Below, piece by piece: positions 22,478 through 32,800 of a DNA stretch of 64,000 nucleotides. The stretch is from contig NC_044006.1 in the NCBI RefSeq assembly GCF_900496995.4, positions 32,859,120 to 32,923,119 of the forward strand, given 5' to 3'. Numbering within the stretch: position 1 is the first letter of the stretch; each line of letters opens with the position of its first letter. The DNA is from Aquila chrysaetos chrysaetos (lineage: Eukaryota; Chordata; Aves; Accipitriformes; Accipitridae). The position numbers were made by a program, and so were the translations under genes. The notes beneath the pieces are model-generated. The model did no database searches, had not been told where the DNA came from, and saw only the letters and a list, made by a program, of their open reading frames with translations.

Positions 22478-25400
22478 TTCTGGTTTGGTTTGGGGGTTTT
22501 TAGTGTTTTGGTTGGGCGGGTTTGTTTTGGTTTTGGTTTTTGTTTTGTTGTTTTTTTGTTTGTTTTTTTTTAGTTTTTGGGGGTTTTCGTTACACTGATT
22601 ATTGCTCTCACTAAGAAGAAAACTAATATTTTCTTGGATTTTCATTATGTCAAAGTCTTTTTGTTTCTAAAGGTTTTAAGTGCCTTTTTATGGGTTAAGA
22701 AGGAATCAGATTGAAGAAAATCCTGCTTATTTCATTCAAGTTAGACTCAGTTCTGTCTTTATCTTACAGTGTTGTGCTGGGTTAAATCAAAGGTTTCGTG
22801 CTGTCAGGTCAGCGGTGTATGATGGTGCTTCTGTTTATATTTTTTTAGTATTGTTGACAGTTGCTTTTGAAATGTAATTCTAAAAAAGCTTTATGTATGA
22901 TGCTTCTGTATTCTCATGATCTCAACTTGATTAATTTTTTACCAATTATTCTGATTGTGATTAATTGATGTTCTTTTATCTTCAGAATTCATTCTGAAAG
23001 TAATTCATCTAAATGCTAGCATTAAAAAAAAGATACCTAGTTTTTTACTTCCATCATGTTTCATTAGTGACAGATATGCACCAAGTTTACATGAATTTGG
23101 ACACTTTACAATCCCAACGGTCTGTGATCCAGCAACCCTTCAATGGTTTATTTTTGCTAAAGCACAGGAGGCAAGAGAGAATCTGAAAAGAAAGGAGGAG
23201 TAAGTATTCCTGTGACTCGATGCATTTAGCTCATGAAAATCTTTGCATGTCATATGTTTTATTTGGAGGAGGAGGAGAACTCTGAAGAACGTATTCATGT
23301 TCTTTTGATGGAAAAAACTTCTGTTTCTAAAATAGAACTTTACTCATTGGCTTTACTAAGTTAAAAATTTCGGTGTTCGGTGAACACAGTTGTTAGAAAA
23401 TACCCCTCCTCCACCTTGTAGGAACAGTTGTACTTTATTCAGAAATAAAAGATCTTTGCTTACAGGACAAAATTACATAATCTTTTTACAATTACTTCCC
23501 CAAAGGAGAGATGGGTGTTTTTTTAAGGAAGAGACCATTTTATTGAATAAGAAGAGCAACAAACTTCTATTAATGTTACTTACATTGTGACAAAAAACCA
23601 GTAAAATCTAAACTAAAAATAACTGACACCAACTAGAGAATTATTATTTCTAGTTGTTTGTCAGGTGAGGAAAAGGTTAGTTAGCACTTAAAAAAAAAAT
23701 AGGGGTAGAATGATGAGAGAAATACCTCCTTGGTACTCTTTCACAGATGCGAGTGAGATGAGAGAGATGACAGTGGTAAGTCACAGTACCATACTTAAGT
23801 CCATGACTTGTACAGTTCTGATGGATATTACATTTTCTTCTTGACATTCTATGCTATATATGTCTTTGAGGATTAAGAGCATAAGGTAGAGATACTGGTT
23901 TTATTTTGAATAAAATACTGTGATAGGTAACTGGGTGTTACTGTCCTTTTAGAGGTTGTTACTGCAAGTTTATTTTTCTGCTTGGGAAATCTTTTAATGA
24001 ATTGTTGAAATATCACACTGTCATGAGTGTATACATGATGTATACATCCAGATATTTTTTTGTGAAGGTTATTTTAGGCATGAGTCTTACTGAAGGCTTT
24101 ATGGTTTTAGCTCTGTTAAGACCTGGTTACTTGGGAGAATATATTTTGGAGGTAGACTTTGGTAAAACATGGAGATTTGTTGGAATTTTTTTATAACCTT
24201 AGTCCAGCTTTGAAGTTAGATTTGGTTTTTTTTTTTGCCATATGAGTTATAACTGCTGAACAGCTCTCTATGTAGCTGTCCATATGTGACAGGTGGGAAA
24301 GTATTGTCTGTAGGGGTCAGAGGGATGTTGTAGCAAATGTATCAATTTGCATCTGTGTAACTCACTCTCCAAAAAACCTCACACTACCCCACATTATAAA
24401 GGCACTTATCCAGGAAAAATGCAGGGCCCCCGTCAGTATAAGCAGCTGTGTTGTAAGCATGTAAGACCCAAACTAAATATCTCAGCTCTTCTGTTCTGTG
24501 TTGGACAATGTGCTGGTTTGTATAAAATAGTAAAGAACAACTGTACTGGGTCATATCAAAGGTCTGTCCCCATCATCTATTAGCTTACAGAAAGGCTGTA
24601 TGAATGGGGCAAAAAATGTGGTGGGTTTTTTTACTCTGTGCTCCTTCCCAGTTTGTGACTGACTGCACTCAAAAATATTTGAAGCTGGAAACATTAGCTC
24701 ATGTTAAGAGTGTTCAATAGATCTCCTTTTTTTCCCCTCTTAATTGTCTAATTATTCTTTGGGATGATTTACACTTTGTGGCTCCAAAATATCCTGTGGC
24801 AGCAAATTGCACAGTTGAATTACATGTAGCGTGTGTACATGAAGGAGGGAAGAGGTGTCCTTTGTTTTGTAGACCCATGGCCTGATGACTTCATCTGTTA
24901 TTCTCTTGTGCTGTAGAAAATACAAAACAGTCATTCTGTATTTATCATCTCAAGTTTTTGGGTTTTTTGTGGTTATGTCATATTTCCCCTTAGTTGTCTT
25001 TTTATTAAAGCTGAAAAATCCTTTTCCACGTAATGCTGCTTTGAACAGAACCCATTCTGTACTTCTGATTTTTCTTAGCCTCCTGTGGTTGTTAAGGGGC
25101 CCTGAGATAAAGGAAAATATTTTGAGATGTACTGGATTTACTTTGCACATGCAGATGAATGTTTTATATGCAGTAAATAGCATAGCATAGCTGGAATTCT
25201 GTATGACCTGGTGCACTGGGGAGTTCAAATGCTGCTGCTCTAGAAAATTGTCTTATCTGTGTGGATAATGTCAGTCTTCTGGTAATGCAGGATTTAGTAT
25301 GAATCTACTTCTCCTTCCCTTGCGTTTGTAAAGTATCAGTTTTGTATTGTGATAGGGGTATAAGCCTCCTTGTGGAAGTGACTAAAAATAAACCTGCAGT

Positions 25401-26796
25401 TCTCACTATGTGCAGCTAACTTTATATTGTTCAAGGGAGCCTGGGGTTTCACAGAACAGGAAAGCTTGGCACTCAGGTAATAATGTGCTCAGGAGTGTGG
25501 CGTGGATACAACCAGTAGAGAGGACAGGCTTGCTCCAGGTTAACTCCCTGACTGCCAGAGCTGGGCTGGGCTCTTGTAGAGCAATCTGAGTGCCCCAGCA
25601 CAGTGTAGTGCCATTCAAGAACATGGAGATCCCATACTGAGCTCTGGAAAGAGTGGTGTTGAGCCCCTCAGTACTGTTTTTACCTGAGTCAAATAATCTC
25701 AGTAGGTGTGTCCGTGCTTAGCTTGGGCAGATTCACATCCCAGTGGCTCTGCAAATGTGCTGCTGCTTTGTAGCTCCTCCCCTGTTTAGCACAGGGTCTG
25801 TGTTGTAGGGCAGCGATGCTGCTGTTTCTATAACCAAGCTGGCTCTGGAAGAAGTATAGCTATGTTAATGTGACACAGTGCCTGAGGTAGTAAGGCTTGC
25901 TGAACCTGAACTGTGTCTGCATCAGATGATCCACAGTTCCAGTAACTCTTAATTAATTCTATACATTATTTCAGAGTAGCTTGAGTTTGTCAGGTGGTGT
26001 CTTAACCACTCTTTTTCTGGGGTGAATGGAAAAAATCATCTGCGAGCTATGAATTCGATATTCCATATACTTCCTGCAATTAGTAAGTTATTAACACATT
26101 TAATATGCATCAGGTGACTGTACCTGTCATCTGTTGGTTTTGATGACATGCAGAGTACTGGTCTTAGTTAAGAAGACAGAGTAGTTACTAACATGGTTTT
26201 ATTCTTAAAGCTTACACTTCCAAGGTTATTTAAGTACTTCCATCCCTTACATTAAAAATGCAGCCTCGTGGGATTATTTTAGTATTTTTGCCCATTAACT
26301 TGTGGGCAAAAAAATGTCATGGTGCAGGCTATCAAATGTGACCCTGCGTAGGCATGCTGTTGCCCATAGTCATGGAAGCATGTTCATTCAGTCTAGCCTC
26401 TGAGGTGGACATGGGTATCAACCTGCACAAAAAATTTCAGCTGTACCATAGCTGTACATGAAGTGGCCCCTCTGTTTACATGCATATAACCTACAAGTAT
26501 ACTTATTTCAAGGATTTTTTTAAGAAAGTAAGTTCTAATTTTGTCACTGTATGTTGTCTTCATTTGCTAGGATGATGATTACAGAAAAAGAGCTAATCGA
26601 TACTTCCACTGAAAAATTTTCTTTGGATCGGCTGTATAAAGAACCCAGTGTTTCCAGTGCACAGATGATAGATTGTTGTAAGCGACTGCTAGAAGAATCG
26701 TTGCCATACCTACAAGGCATGCACCTTTGCATTTCGCATTTCTACTCTGTGCTGCAGGATGGAGACCTGTGTATACCTTGGAACTGGAAAAACTGA
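7210..26796 (+). CDS. TCAIM: TCAIM, T-cell activation inhibitor, mitochondrial (whole gene, 10 coding exons)
   Basis: The ten coding exons join to 1470 nt: 489 residues and a TGA stop. The human protein is about 496 residues, and similarity (from memory) covers the full length. Residues 1-28 are basic (R6, R9, R10, K15, R25) with one acidic residue, like a mitochondrial presequence. Residues about 27-80 resemble a J domain with HPD at 44-46, followed by a helix rich in Lys and Arg; this is the DUF4460 part. A charged helical stretch at about 200-228 may form a coiled coil. The rest corresponds to DUF4461 and includes HEFGH at 379-383 and the C-terminus IPWNWKN. The protein is known as a mitochondrial factor (also TOAG-1) linked to restraint of T-cell activation. 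I recall more recent work describing it as a DNAJ-type co-chaperone that lowers oxoglutarate dehydrogenase. No frameshift or internal stop is seen. The last few residues of the human protein appear to be absent. Confidence 0.95.
7239..10553 (+). other. TCAIM intron 2
   Basis: About 3.3 kb, AT-rich. It contains a pure-purine run of A11 followed by G11 (8491-8512) and several T tracts. I recognise no interspersed repeat or nested gene. Open frames at 7849-8187 and 9136-9432 do not resemble known proteins. Confidence 0.6.
10554..10689 (+). CDS. TCAIM: TCAIM coding exon 2 with HPD motif
   Basis: Encodes residues 10-55: LCLEKI, then a presequence-like stretch, then ALRPFYFAVHPDFFGQHP and KER. The HPD triad (44-46) is the signature of J domains that stimulate Hsp70 ATPase. 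The acceptor follows TTATTAG; the donor is AGG|GTAAAA. The exon ends in phase 0. Confidence 0.95.
10690..11260 (+). other. TCAIM intron 3
   Basis: A 571-bp AT-rich intron ending in a T-rich tract with a run of 21 T (11235-11255) directly before AACAG. No other feature is seen. Confidence 0.85.
11261..11414 (+). CDS. TCAIM: TCAIM coding exon 3
   Basis: Encodes residues 56-106 and the first base of Gly107. It starts EVNENSLKRLNGYLENLQKP, completing the J-domain-like segment, and continues through LTFYVRERE to a Ser-rich end (SFSAS). At 154 nt it is not a multiple of three, so skipping would shift the frame. The donor is CAG|GTGCTT. Confidence 0.95.
11415..12606 (+). other. TCAIM intron 4
   Basis: About 1.2 kb of AT-rich sequence between a GTGCTT donor and a TTTATAG acceptor. 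No repeat or gene is recognised. Confidence 0.8.
12607..12853 (+). CDS. TCAIM: TCAIM coding exon 4
   Basis: Encodes residues 107-188 and two bases of Ile189. Recognisable family segments are GFRAVSFTLRTRDLLSTVL, NSCSLSTEHIQSLN and RPIKWDKTYYSFTGFKDP, followed by an acidic stretch. The donor is AAT|GTATGT. Confidence 0.95.
12854..14436 (+). other. TCAIM intron 5
   Basis: About 1.6 kb of AT-rich sequence ending in a good pyrimidine tract and TTTCAG. No mobile element is recognised. Confidence 0.8.
14437..14559 (+). CDS. TCAIM: TCAIM coding exon 5, charged helical segment
   Basis: Encodes residues 189-229 and two bases of Arg230. It begins SWLDDNEASAVKKLKKSLPL and continues through a Glu/Lys/Leu-rich stretch to LELSDIR, consistent with a long amphipathic helix or coiled coil. 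Acceptor TTTCAG, donor CAG|GTAATA. Confidence 0.95.
15885..15890. repeat. Target-site duplication, left copy
   Basis: ATGAGA abuts the left end of the LTR; ATGAGG (16483-16488) abuts the right end, giving five of six bases in common. This supports insertion by retroviral integration and an intact element boundary. Confidence 0.55.
15891..16482 (-). mobile_element. Solo LTR of an avian endogenous retrovirus, antisense to TCAIM
   Basis: The 592-bp block begins TGATGTGGGTTGACCCC and ends ACCCAGTACA on the plus strand, so it has the TG..CA ends of an LTR, with 5-6 bp flanking duplications. I recognise it from memory as a common avian LTR type. The inferred sense strand is minus: read that way, a CRE-like TGATGTCA (16222-16229) precedes a degenerate TATA-like CAATAAATG. 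No internal retroviral region is attached, so it is a solo LTR left by recombination between two LTRs. The open frames across it are not genes. Confidence 0.75.
17231..17328 (+). CDS. TCAIM: TCAIM coding exon 6
   Basis: Encodes residues 230-262 and the first base of Gly263. It begins WQRSWGIAHRCSQLHSLGRL and ends VLKNVK, matching the human WQRSWGIAHRC region. Acceptor CATTTAG, donor AAAG|GTATTT. Confidence 0.95.
18076..18218 (+). mobile_element. CR1 LINE 3'-end fragment
   Basis: Degraded similarity to the CR1 3' end is visible: AGTCTCCATCTTTGAAGAT, then a leucine-like ACTGGACAAATACCTGTCAG, then GGATGGACTAGATGCC. The hallmark tail of CR1 (the short terminal repeat) is not seen because the LTR starts here. 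The orientation is the same as TCAIM. Confidence 0.5.
18219..19174 (-). mobile_element. Solo LTR of an avian endogenous retrovirus, antisense to TCAIM
   Basis: A 956-bp block with TG..CA ends (TGTCGTGGTTTAAGC to CACACAAACCCAATACA on the plus strand). I recognise it from memory as a common neoavian LTR. On the inferred sense (minus) strand, a TATA-like ATATTTAAG occurs near 19010-19020. The middle (about 18640-18800) contains degenerate tandem units of about 50 bp built on GCTCCAG-TGGGTCC and GGGCTGCAGTTCTTC. No clear target-site duplication was found and no internal retroviral genes are present. The overlapping open frames at 18516-19049 on both strands are by-products of the repeat. Confidence 0.75.
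19921..20012 (+). CDS. TCAIM: TCAIM coding exon 7
   Basis: Encodes residues 263-293: GRTVVFTDRSGMSAAGHIML, then GTMDVHHHWTK. The MLGTMDVHHHWTK segment is a near-exact match to the human protein. Acceptor CTTTAG, donor AAA|GTAAGA, ending in phase 0. Confidence 0.95.
20013..22167 (+). other. TCAIM intron 8
   Basis: About 2.2 kb, AT-rich, no recognised repeat. The acceptor used is TGCACAG at 22166-22167. An upstream ACATAG at 22144 would add 23 nt and break the frame, so it is not preferred. Confidence 0.8.
22168..22400 (+). CDS. TCAIM: TCAIM coding exon 8
   Basis: Encodes residues 294-370 and two bases of Ser371. It contains IFERLPNYYKLQKRLLFLED, LLGGIQVIYIEELQPLLTLE, EYYETLDSFYNKL and FHPRSLRGLQMILE, all strongly similar to the human protein. 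Donor AAAG|GTAGGT. Confidence 0.97.
22401..23067 (+). other. TCAIM intron 9
   Basis: A 667-bp intron. Its first quarter is low-complexity (T31 then G/T-rich). The acceptor is CATTAG at 23066-23067. Confidence 0.85.
22446..22593. repeat. T31 run and G/T-rich low-complexity block
   Basis: An uninterrupted run of 31 T (22446-22476) starts 45 nt after the exon donor and is followed by about 115 nt of almost pure G and T in TTTGG- and TTTTG-type units. On the minus strand it encodes only a lysine/asparagine/proline-rich artefact frame. Confidence 0.9.
23068..23199 (+). CDS. TCAIM: TCAIM coding exon 9 with HEFGH motif
   Basis: Encodes residues 371-414 and two bases of Glu415. It reads SDRYAPSLHEFGHFTIP, then TVCDPATLQWFIFAKAQEA, then a basic end (RENLKRKEE). 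HEFGH (379-383) fits the HExxH pattern of zinc metallopeptidases, although the family is not known to be a protease. Donor GA|GTAAGT. Confidence 0.97.
23200..26570 (+). other. TCAIM intron 10
   Basis: About 3.4 kb. It contains an ancient CR1-type fragment (about 24540-24930). Other sequence is unremarkable and AT-rich. The acceptor is TTGCTAG. Confidence 0.8.
24540..24930 (+). mobile_element. Ancient CR1/L3-type LINE remnant
   Basis: Very diverged sequence with recognisable landmarks: GGTCATATCAAAGGTCTGTC near 24550 and GGCAGCAAATTGCACAG near 24798, followed by a TGTAGACC-type segment. These resemble the old amniote CR1-L3 3' region as I remember it. The borders are approximate. Confidence 0.45.
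26571..26796 (+). CDS. TCAIM: TCAIM last coding exon
   Basis: Encodes residues 415-489: MMITEKELIDTSTEKFSLDR, LYKEPSVSSAQMIDCCKRLL, EESLPYLQGMHLCISHFYSV and LQDGDLCIPWNWKN, then TGA (26794-26796). The human protein appears to continue for a few residues past the shared IPWNWKN, so the avian stop is slightly earlier. Confidence 0.97.
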
Positions 26797-27105
26797 GGAC
26801 ATATCTGATAATCAGATAAATTGTTTATTTTCTGTAAGAGGCTATAAATATGAATGTTTTTAAGAGTAAATTATTTAAATCTGTATTTTGATATCAGTAT
26901 TCAACCCACAAATTTTCTTTTAACTGCTGCTCAAAAAGGATCGGAGTCCTAGACAATTTGCACAATGCGCAGTGTTGCCAGTTCTGGGAAAGATATCTGT
27001 ACATTCTCCATACTACTGTAGGAGTCCCAGTGTATGGTAGCAGTTGTGAAACCGCATTTTTGTAGTGAATTACAAAAATATATTAAATTGCAAGTCTGCA
27101 AAAAT
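26797..27105 (+). other. TCAIM 3' UTR (short form)
   Basis: AT-rich sequence after the stop, ending shortly after the ATTAAA at 27082. The end is estimated from the signal and the GT-rich sequence that follows. Longer forms using signals at 28290, 29727 or 29806 are possible. Confidence 0.55.
27082..27087 (+). terminator. Candidate proximal polyadenylation signal ATTAAA
   Basis: ATTAAA lies about 290 nt after the stop codon. About 20-35 nt downstream is a GT/T-rich element (GTGCATGTGTATTTTT), the usual arrangement of a cleavage site. Confidence 0.5.
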
Positions 27106-27281
27106 GTGCATGTGTATTTTTAATATACATGGATATTGCCAGATAGATCTTCTTAAATAGAGTGTACGACTCAAACCAGACATTACATGTCATCTTAAGG
27201 GATTCACTGAATGCAGAAGTTGAGTACATGAGTTACCTGGTGGCAATATTGGCATTTCATATTGCTACCTCTTACTGAATT

Positions 27282-27305
27282 AAAAAAAAAAAAAAAAAAA
27301 AAAAA
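27282..27305. repeat. A24 tract
   Basis: A run of 24 A follows GAATT. It is genome-encoded, is not accompanied by a recognisable retrotransposed gene, and can cause internal priming in cDNA libraries. Confidence 0.9.
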
Positions 27306-27856
27306 GACAAAGGAAAAAAACATCAGAGTATTTCTACTTTGCAGAAGAAAGTGGTTCATTAACTTGGTCTCTACAGTAGAGTTTCATATGCTGGTCCAAT
27401 ATTGTTGCCTTAGAATTTCAAAATACGCCAGTTGTACTGTCTGCAGTTACTTTAAAGGAGATGTTCTCTTTTTGTTTTCTGGCATTTGCTCCATAAATAC
27501 AGACAATCCTCTTTACCTGCACTATAACAGGTTGCAAATTGCATTCACAACACTTGAAACCTGAGTAGTTTAATGTGACATCTGAGGAAAAGGAAGCATT
27601 GATTTCTGTGGGATTGTCTACAAGAGTAAGTACTTCTCAGTGAGAGCAAGGAGTTTGCAGTGAGGCAAATGCATGGATCTTTACTGGTACTTTATTCCTT
27701 GAAAAGAATGAATTAAAGTGTGAATGTATGTCAACACTTTTTCATTGTAATACATGCCAAGATGCATTTTGTTTGGTTTACTACTTTGCAAAATACCCTT
27801 GGAGAAGAACCAACTGCTTAACGTTTCTGGACTTGAATTCACCTATAACAACTGGC

Positions 27857-27882
27857 AAAAAAAAAAAAAAAAAAAAAAAAAA
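27857..27882. repeat. A26 tract
   Basis: A run of 26 A lies within the possible extended 3' UTR. No retrocopy is recognised next to it. Confidence 0.9.
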
Positions 27883-28289
27883 GTTGTCAAATGCTTACTT
27901 GCCTTGTATTTATATTTGTATTAGGCAGGGAAATTGTTGTGGTTCTCTGTTTTCCCCTGTTAAAAGGCTAGGTGTCAAGTTGTTTATTATGTTGCCAAAC
28001 TTAAAACAAACCCCCCCACTGTGATCTCAAACGTGTCCATTTTAAAACATTGAGACAAAGCTGTGACTTTCTCAGGCCTTTAATTCAGCCAAATTCCTGT
28101 ATAGGTTCTGAAGATCAGTTGATAGTTTCTTCTAAGTAGTTAACTTCCATTGCACATTACTTCCCCTCGCTCCATCTGGCATTGACGATACTGTCTGTCC
28201 CAGTTGTGCTAAGCAAGTGATCCAGTCCTGTCAGTTGTAGACCAGCAATATTCCCTGTAACAGCTCTTTGGAAGTAGGATGTCTTCAGG

Positions 28290-28295
28290 AATAAA
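28290..28295 (+). terminator. Candidate alternative polyadenylation signal AATAAA
   Basis: Canonical hexamer followed by a GTAGTAA-T10 stretch. It would give a 3' UTR of about 1.5 kb. Confidence 0.35.
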
Positions 28296-29726
28296 AGCTG
28301 AGTGTAGTAATTTTTTTTTTCCCTGCTTGAATTGAATGACTCCTTACAGGTCTTCAGGCAAGAAGCAGCTGTCCAGTTTGACTGTAGAGGAGATAAAAAA
28401 AAAAGTATGAGGGAAGGTGAGTAGACTCAAATCAAGAGCCTGATGCAATTCTGTAAGGACTGACACTAATGCCGCAGAAAGCAATGACTAGACCTAAGGA
28501 CCTTCTCTTTGCGGTGTAGAGAAGACGACTAGAACTGGCTGGAGGAGGAAGCATAAGCTGTAAAGAGCCTTTATGAAATAGAGCATGGGATGTTTCTGCA
28601 AGTAAAATGGGGCAGTGGAGACCCTGACTTGGAATGTGGATCACAGTAGGCAAGGACAGGCAGGAGGGAACAGGACTGAGTTTAAATGTGGAAGCGGTGA
28701 AAATAGTTGCTGTTAATCGTTTCCAGCCTGGGATAGATCTGAAGATTCTCACCATTCCTTCTAAGGGGAAGTAGCGAAAATCATCTGGCAAAATGTGTCA
28801 GCCCCCAAAAATGTGGCATGGCAGCCTGTTTTTCTGACGGTTACCTCCAGGCTGGGGTCTCAGGTCTGTGCAATAAGACGGAGTTTCAGTCCTGCTGCTG
28901 TCCCACCAGAGAATTGGTCAGCTCGGGTGCTGTGGGGGTGGCTCTTTCCTTTTCTGTTAGGTTTTGGGTTTTGTTTTCCTGAGTTCTGAAGGAGATGCAT
29001 GTCAAAATCTCTTAAAACTGCTCAAAAGTCAAGCAATATAAAAATTAAGGTTGCATATAGGTCTGGGTCTTAGAGTTATTTTGTAGTGCATTTTCTGTAA
29101 ATTAGTTTTACTGCAGAATGGTTGAGTTGATTTTACAAACACATATGGGCCTCCCAACGTTTTTTAACATATTTAGAAAAGCAGCAAAAAAACCAAAAGG
29201 TTAAACTTAATGTTCGTGTTGTAGGTATTCATTTTGACAGGTTTGACTGAAGACTATCCCAAAAGTAATGGAGAATCGTCCATTTAGGTAGATGTGTATG
29301 GATTAAATCTGTCAGAATTACATTTTACTTCCCAACTTTTTAATGAGATGGGGGGAAAAAAAAAAAAGGTTTAGAACCCTTGAAGGCCTTTTGTCACAAT
29401 GGCAGGGTGGAAATGGACAATGATGGAAACTTTTGTCTGTTTTTAAACTGTGCAGAACACCTCAAATTCTGTTCAACAGACTGTGCTATCAACTCATTGT
29501 AGAAATAGATTTGAATGAATATTAACATCTACTGTAGTTTATTCAGTACGGAATTCGTGCTTGCTCTGGGGCCAACAACCGAAAACATGCTTGGTATGAA
29601 GTTTCAAAAAGTGTTCTCTTTAAAAACAAATCGTAATATTAAATTAGGTGGAGTTGATGTCTTGCTGTTTTAATCATTATTGTTTGGCTTAGATTTGAGT
29701 TTTTCTTGTCCTGTTTAGAAATTTGC

Positions 29727-29732
29727 AATAAA
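29727..29732 (+). terminator. Candidate distal polyadenylation signal AATAAA
   Basis: Canonical hexamer about 2.9 kb past the stop codon, with a second AATAAA at 29806-29811 followed by GTGATG and CGTGTT. Use by TCAIM is not shown. Confidence 0.3.
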
Positions 29733-29830
29733 CATTTGAAAGATAAGTAAGAATCTCTTACCAGTGATCAAAGACTAAATGTGTGCTGGTCATCTGTCAT
29801 GAGTCAATAAACCGTGATGCCCAGATCGTG

Positions 29831-32800
29831 TTATTCAGCCTCTGAGAATGGTTTAGTATTTTAGTGCAGCTGCCAGAAGGAAATTCAATGCTAGATTCAA
29901 TGCTAGAATAAAAGAGATGGGACTCAAGACAAAATTTATCACCTTAACGAGTTATTTTTGATGCTGTTTAATACTGTGGCCTTGAGATGCATGCATTGGC
30001 AAACAGCAATTTCCATTTTGTCAGGCGTTGGCATAATGTTTTACAGTATCAGTTCTGTATGAATTCCAGTGGCACGGGTTCTTGCCTGTGTTTTAATAGC
30101 TTGATATGTGATTTTTATTCTTTGAGCTGTATATGAAAATTGTATGAAATTGTGTGAAATAGTGCCCATTTTGTCATTGTTCTTTTGGCTGTTAACTGCT
30201 GTGATACAGTCTCTAGGGACTAATAGGCTTGTATTCATGTTTTGTAAGACATTCAAAATGTTGATAAAGAATCTTGAGAAAGACTTAAAAAGGGAAGATC
30301 TTCCGGAATATTAGAGCTGATGTATCAAAGCATATCCAAAATTCATCAGAACTTTTCATGGAGAGCATAAATCCCCTCTAGTTTGTGTACTTTACAGCTA
30401 AAAAAAACTTCCTGAGGAAACTGTGAAATTCTAAAGCTTATTAATTTAAATTTGTCATTCTGCGAATATAGTATTTGTCTGAACAGTTATCTGTGTGATT
30501 TCTTGGACATATGCGTGTCCTATATGTGTGTAGTACATGTGTCCAAAGACAAGACTTTCCTAATATTTCTTCATAAGCTTAACAGTATATAGATTTGTAA
30601 TAGAGCAGGGCAGTTTAAAAAAAAAAAAAGGCAACCTAGCAGAGAAAGAGAAAACATAGCTTGTAAATACAGTAAAAATGTTAATTTAAAAAGTTCACAG
30701 ATGGAGATCATGCTTTTCTGTTGCATATAAATACTAAAATGATTTGACTTATAAATACAAGATTAAAAACTGGGATCTCGATTCTGTGCATGGAAAAAAT
30801 GTTTAGCTATCTCCCTGGAAGGCCCTGTTAAAACTACAGTATATACTGAAGTAACAGAAGAATAATCTTGTTTTGCAGTTTGTCCTTTTCAGCTACATAT
30901 TCCTTACACGATTGCTTAAATGTTGAATAATTTAGTACTTCATTTTTGCTAAATTCTCTGATGGGGCGCTGTGTGTCTAAGTAGCCAGACTGATTGATTA
31001 TGATCTCAGTAATGTCCTCAAAAAAGCTTTTGAAGATATTTTATTTAGTAGAGCTGAAATTTAATATTTCTTGCCAGCCTTTATATTCTGAAAGTGTCTT
31101 TTCTGTGATCTTCTATTTCCATAGCTTTTGGCTATTGTGTGGCTCCGTATTTTAGCAAGTTTAAATGTTTGGGATTTTTTTTACCTTTTTGCTTTTCCTA
31201 ACATGTTTGCCAAAAGAACATAGGTTTAAATTGGTCCTATCTATGCTGTGGACTGTACTAACTACAGACTGCCCAGACATGCCTTAAATGGAGCTGCTTA
31301 AGTTCCTTGTAAACTTCTCTTGGATTTTAACAGGGAATAAGATTTCAGAAAAGTGAGAGTGGCCAGAGTTTGTGCCAAATGTAACGGCCGCAATGACAAT
31401 GTGAAATAGTGTTTAACGCAGAGCTTAGATAAAAAGAGCAGGGTTATAATTTTCTTCTTAATTTAGTTCCAACATCCCTACCTAGCTGCTCAGGAGAACA
31501 GAAGGGAATTTGATGTAGCTTAAGATACCAGTCAGCTTTAATTTCTTTTTGATTATTTCTCTTTAATCATCTGCTTTGCCATTTGATTTTTATATGTTGC
31601 AGGGGCATAGTTGAGCAGTCAGCTAATGCCTGTGGTAGCTGTGTGCACCCTCTCTCTGTAATGGGATATTCTGGGACCATTTACTAAAAGCAGCAATCGG
31701 ATGAGAACCTGATGTCCTCCTTCAAGACTGCTCTGTGATCTGGTGGCCACAGTTCAAGATCAAGGCGTTTCTTTGATAGTGCATTGTCCAACCCACACAT
31801 TATTTTACCCATCAGTTTGTCATGCTCCTGGGAACATCTCGTTCAGGGTTGTTTTTTTTAATGGGATGTTTCAAGTTCATTGAGTCAGTGGGTCATAGTT
31901 GTAGACTGAGTTTTTGAATCCTACTTGTGTTATAGTTCAAGGGCATGGGTAACCTGTTTTCAACTTGCATTGATTTCAGACAGTCCATCGAGATAGAGCT
32001 CTAACTTCTACACAATCACACAATGCTCAAAAAAAAAATTTAAATGCAAATCCCTCAATTTCACACTTAACTAAAATTCCTAGAAAGTATTTAACAATAA
32101 GCACTACATCTAACTTTAATTTGCTTTCTCTCACCAATCTGCAGCCAGGGCAGCCTTGTACAGAGTCTGCGTGATTTGGGGCTCACCCTGCTAGCAGGGA
32201 TCTGCAAAGGCAGTAATGGCTCAGAGAAGCAGAGGTACCAAGGGTGAGTCAATGCTGTCTTCATCAGCACTGCCTGTGCAGCCCCAGGGGAGGACATCTG
32301 ATTGCAGCAACCTCTCCAGTGGGGTAGCCTGAGGAGCCCTGCTCATTTTAAAAAAAAGAAAAAACACCCAAAAAACCAAACCAAACAAACCAAAAAACCT
32401 CCACAAAAACAAGTGAGGAATGGCCTTTCTGAAACTGATACCTGGTTTTGCAGCAGTGTTGAGAGAGTAACAGCTCATGGTGTTACAAGCCAATTCTCTG
32501 GTGCAGTTTTGCACATTCAAATAAGGGAAGATTCCTGGAGGATGATGCTGCTGTCTTCAGTATGGACAATCCCTCTAGCCAGGTGATATTTAAACACAGG
32601 GCTGTTGGTGTATTGCGTGATCAGATGCATATTCCTCTCTGTTTAGTCTTCGAGCTTGTGAGACCTTTCTCCAAAGGTCACAAAGCATTCATCTAAATGT
32701 GACTAACCAGTTCACAAAGGTTTTCGCAACAGGGAATCTTGTCTTGGTCAGTAGTTGTATGATGCCTGGAATAGCTGGGTCTCTTGCACTCTTTATTACC

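Larger units (their letters stand above)
27106..29830 (+). other. Possible extended 3' UTR or 3' flank
   Basis: AT-rich sequence with two long A tracts and two AATAAA clusters. No open frame here resembles a protein. I cannot tell from sequence whether it is transcribed. Confidence 0.4.

Noticed and set aside
22127-22645. Minus-strand 172-codon Lys-rich frame
   Set aside because: It is the complement of the T31/G-T block and of TCAIM exon 22168-22400.
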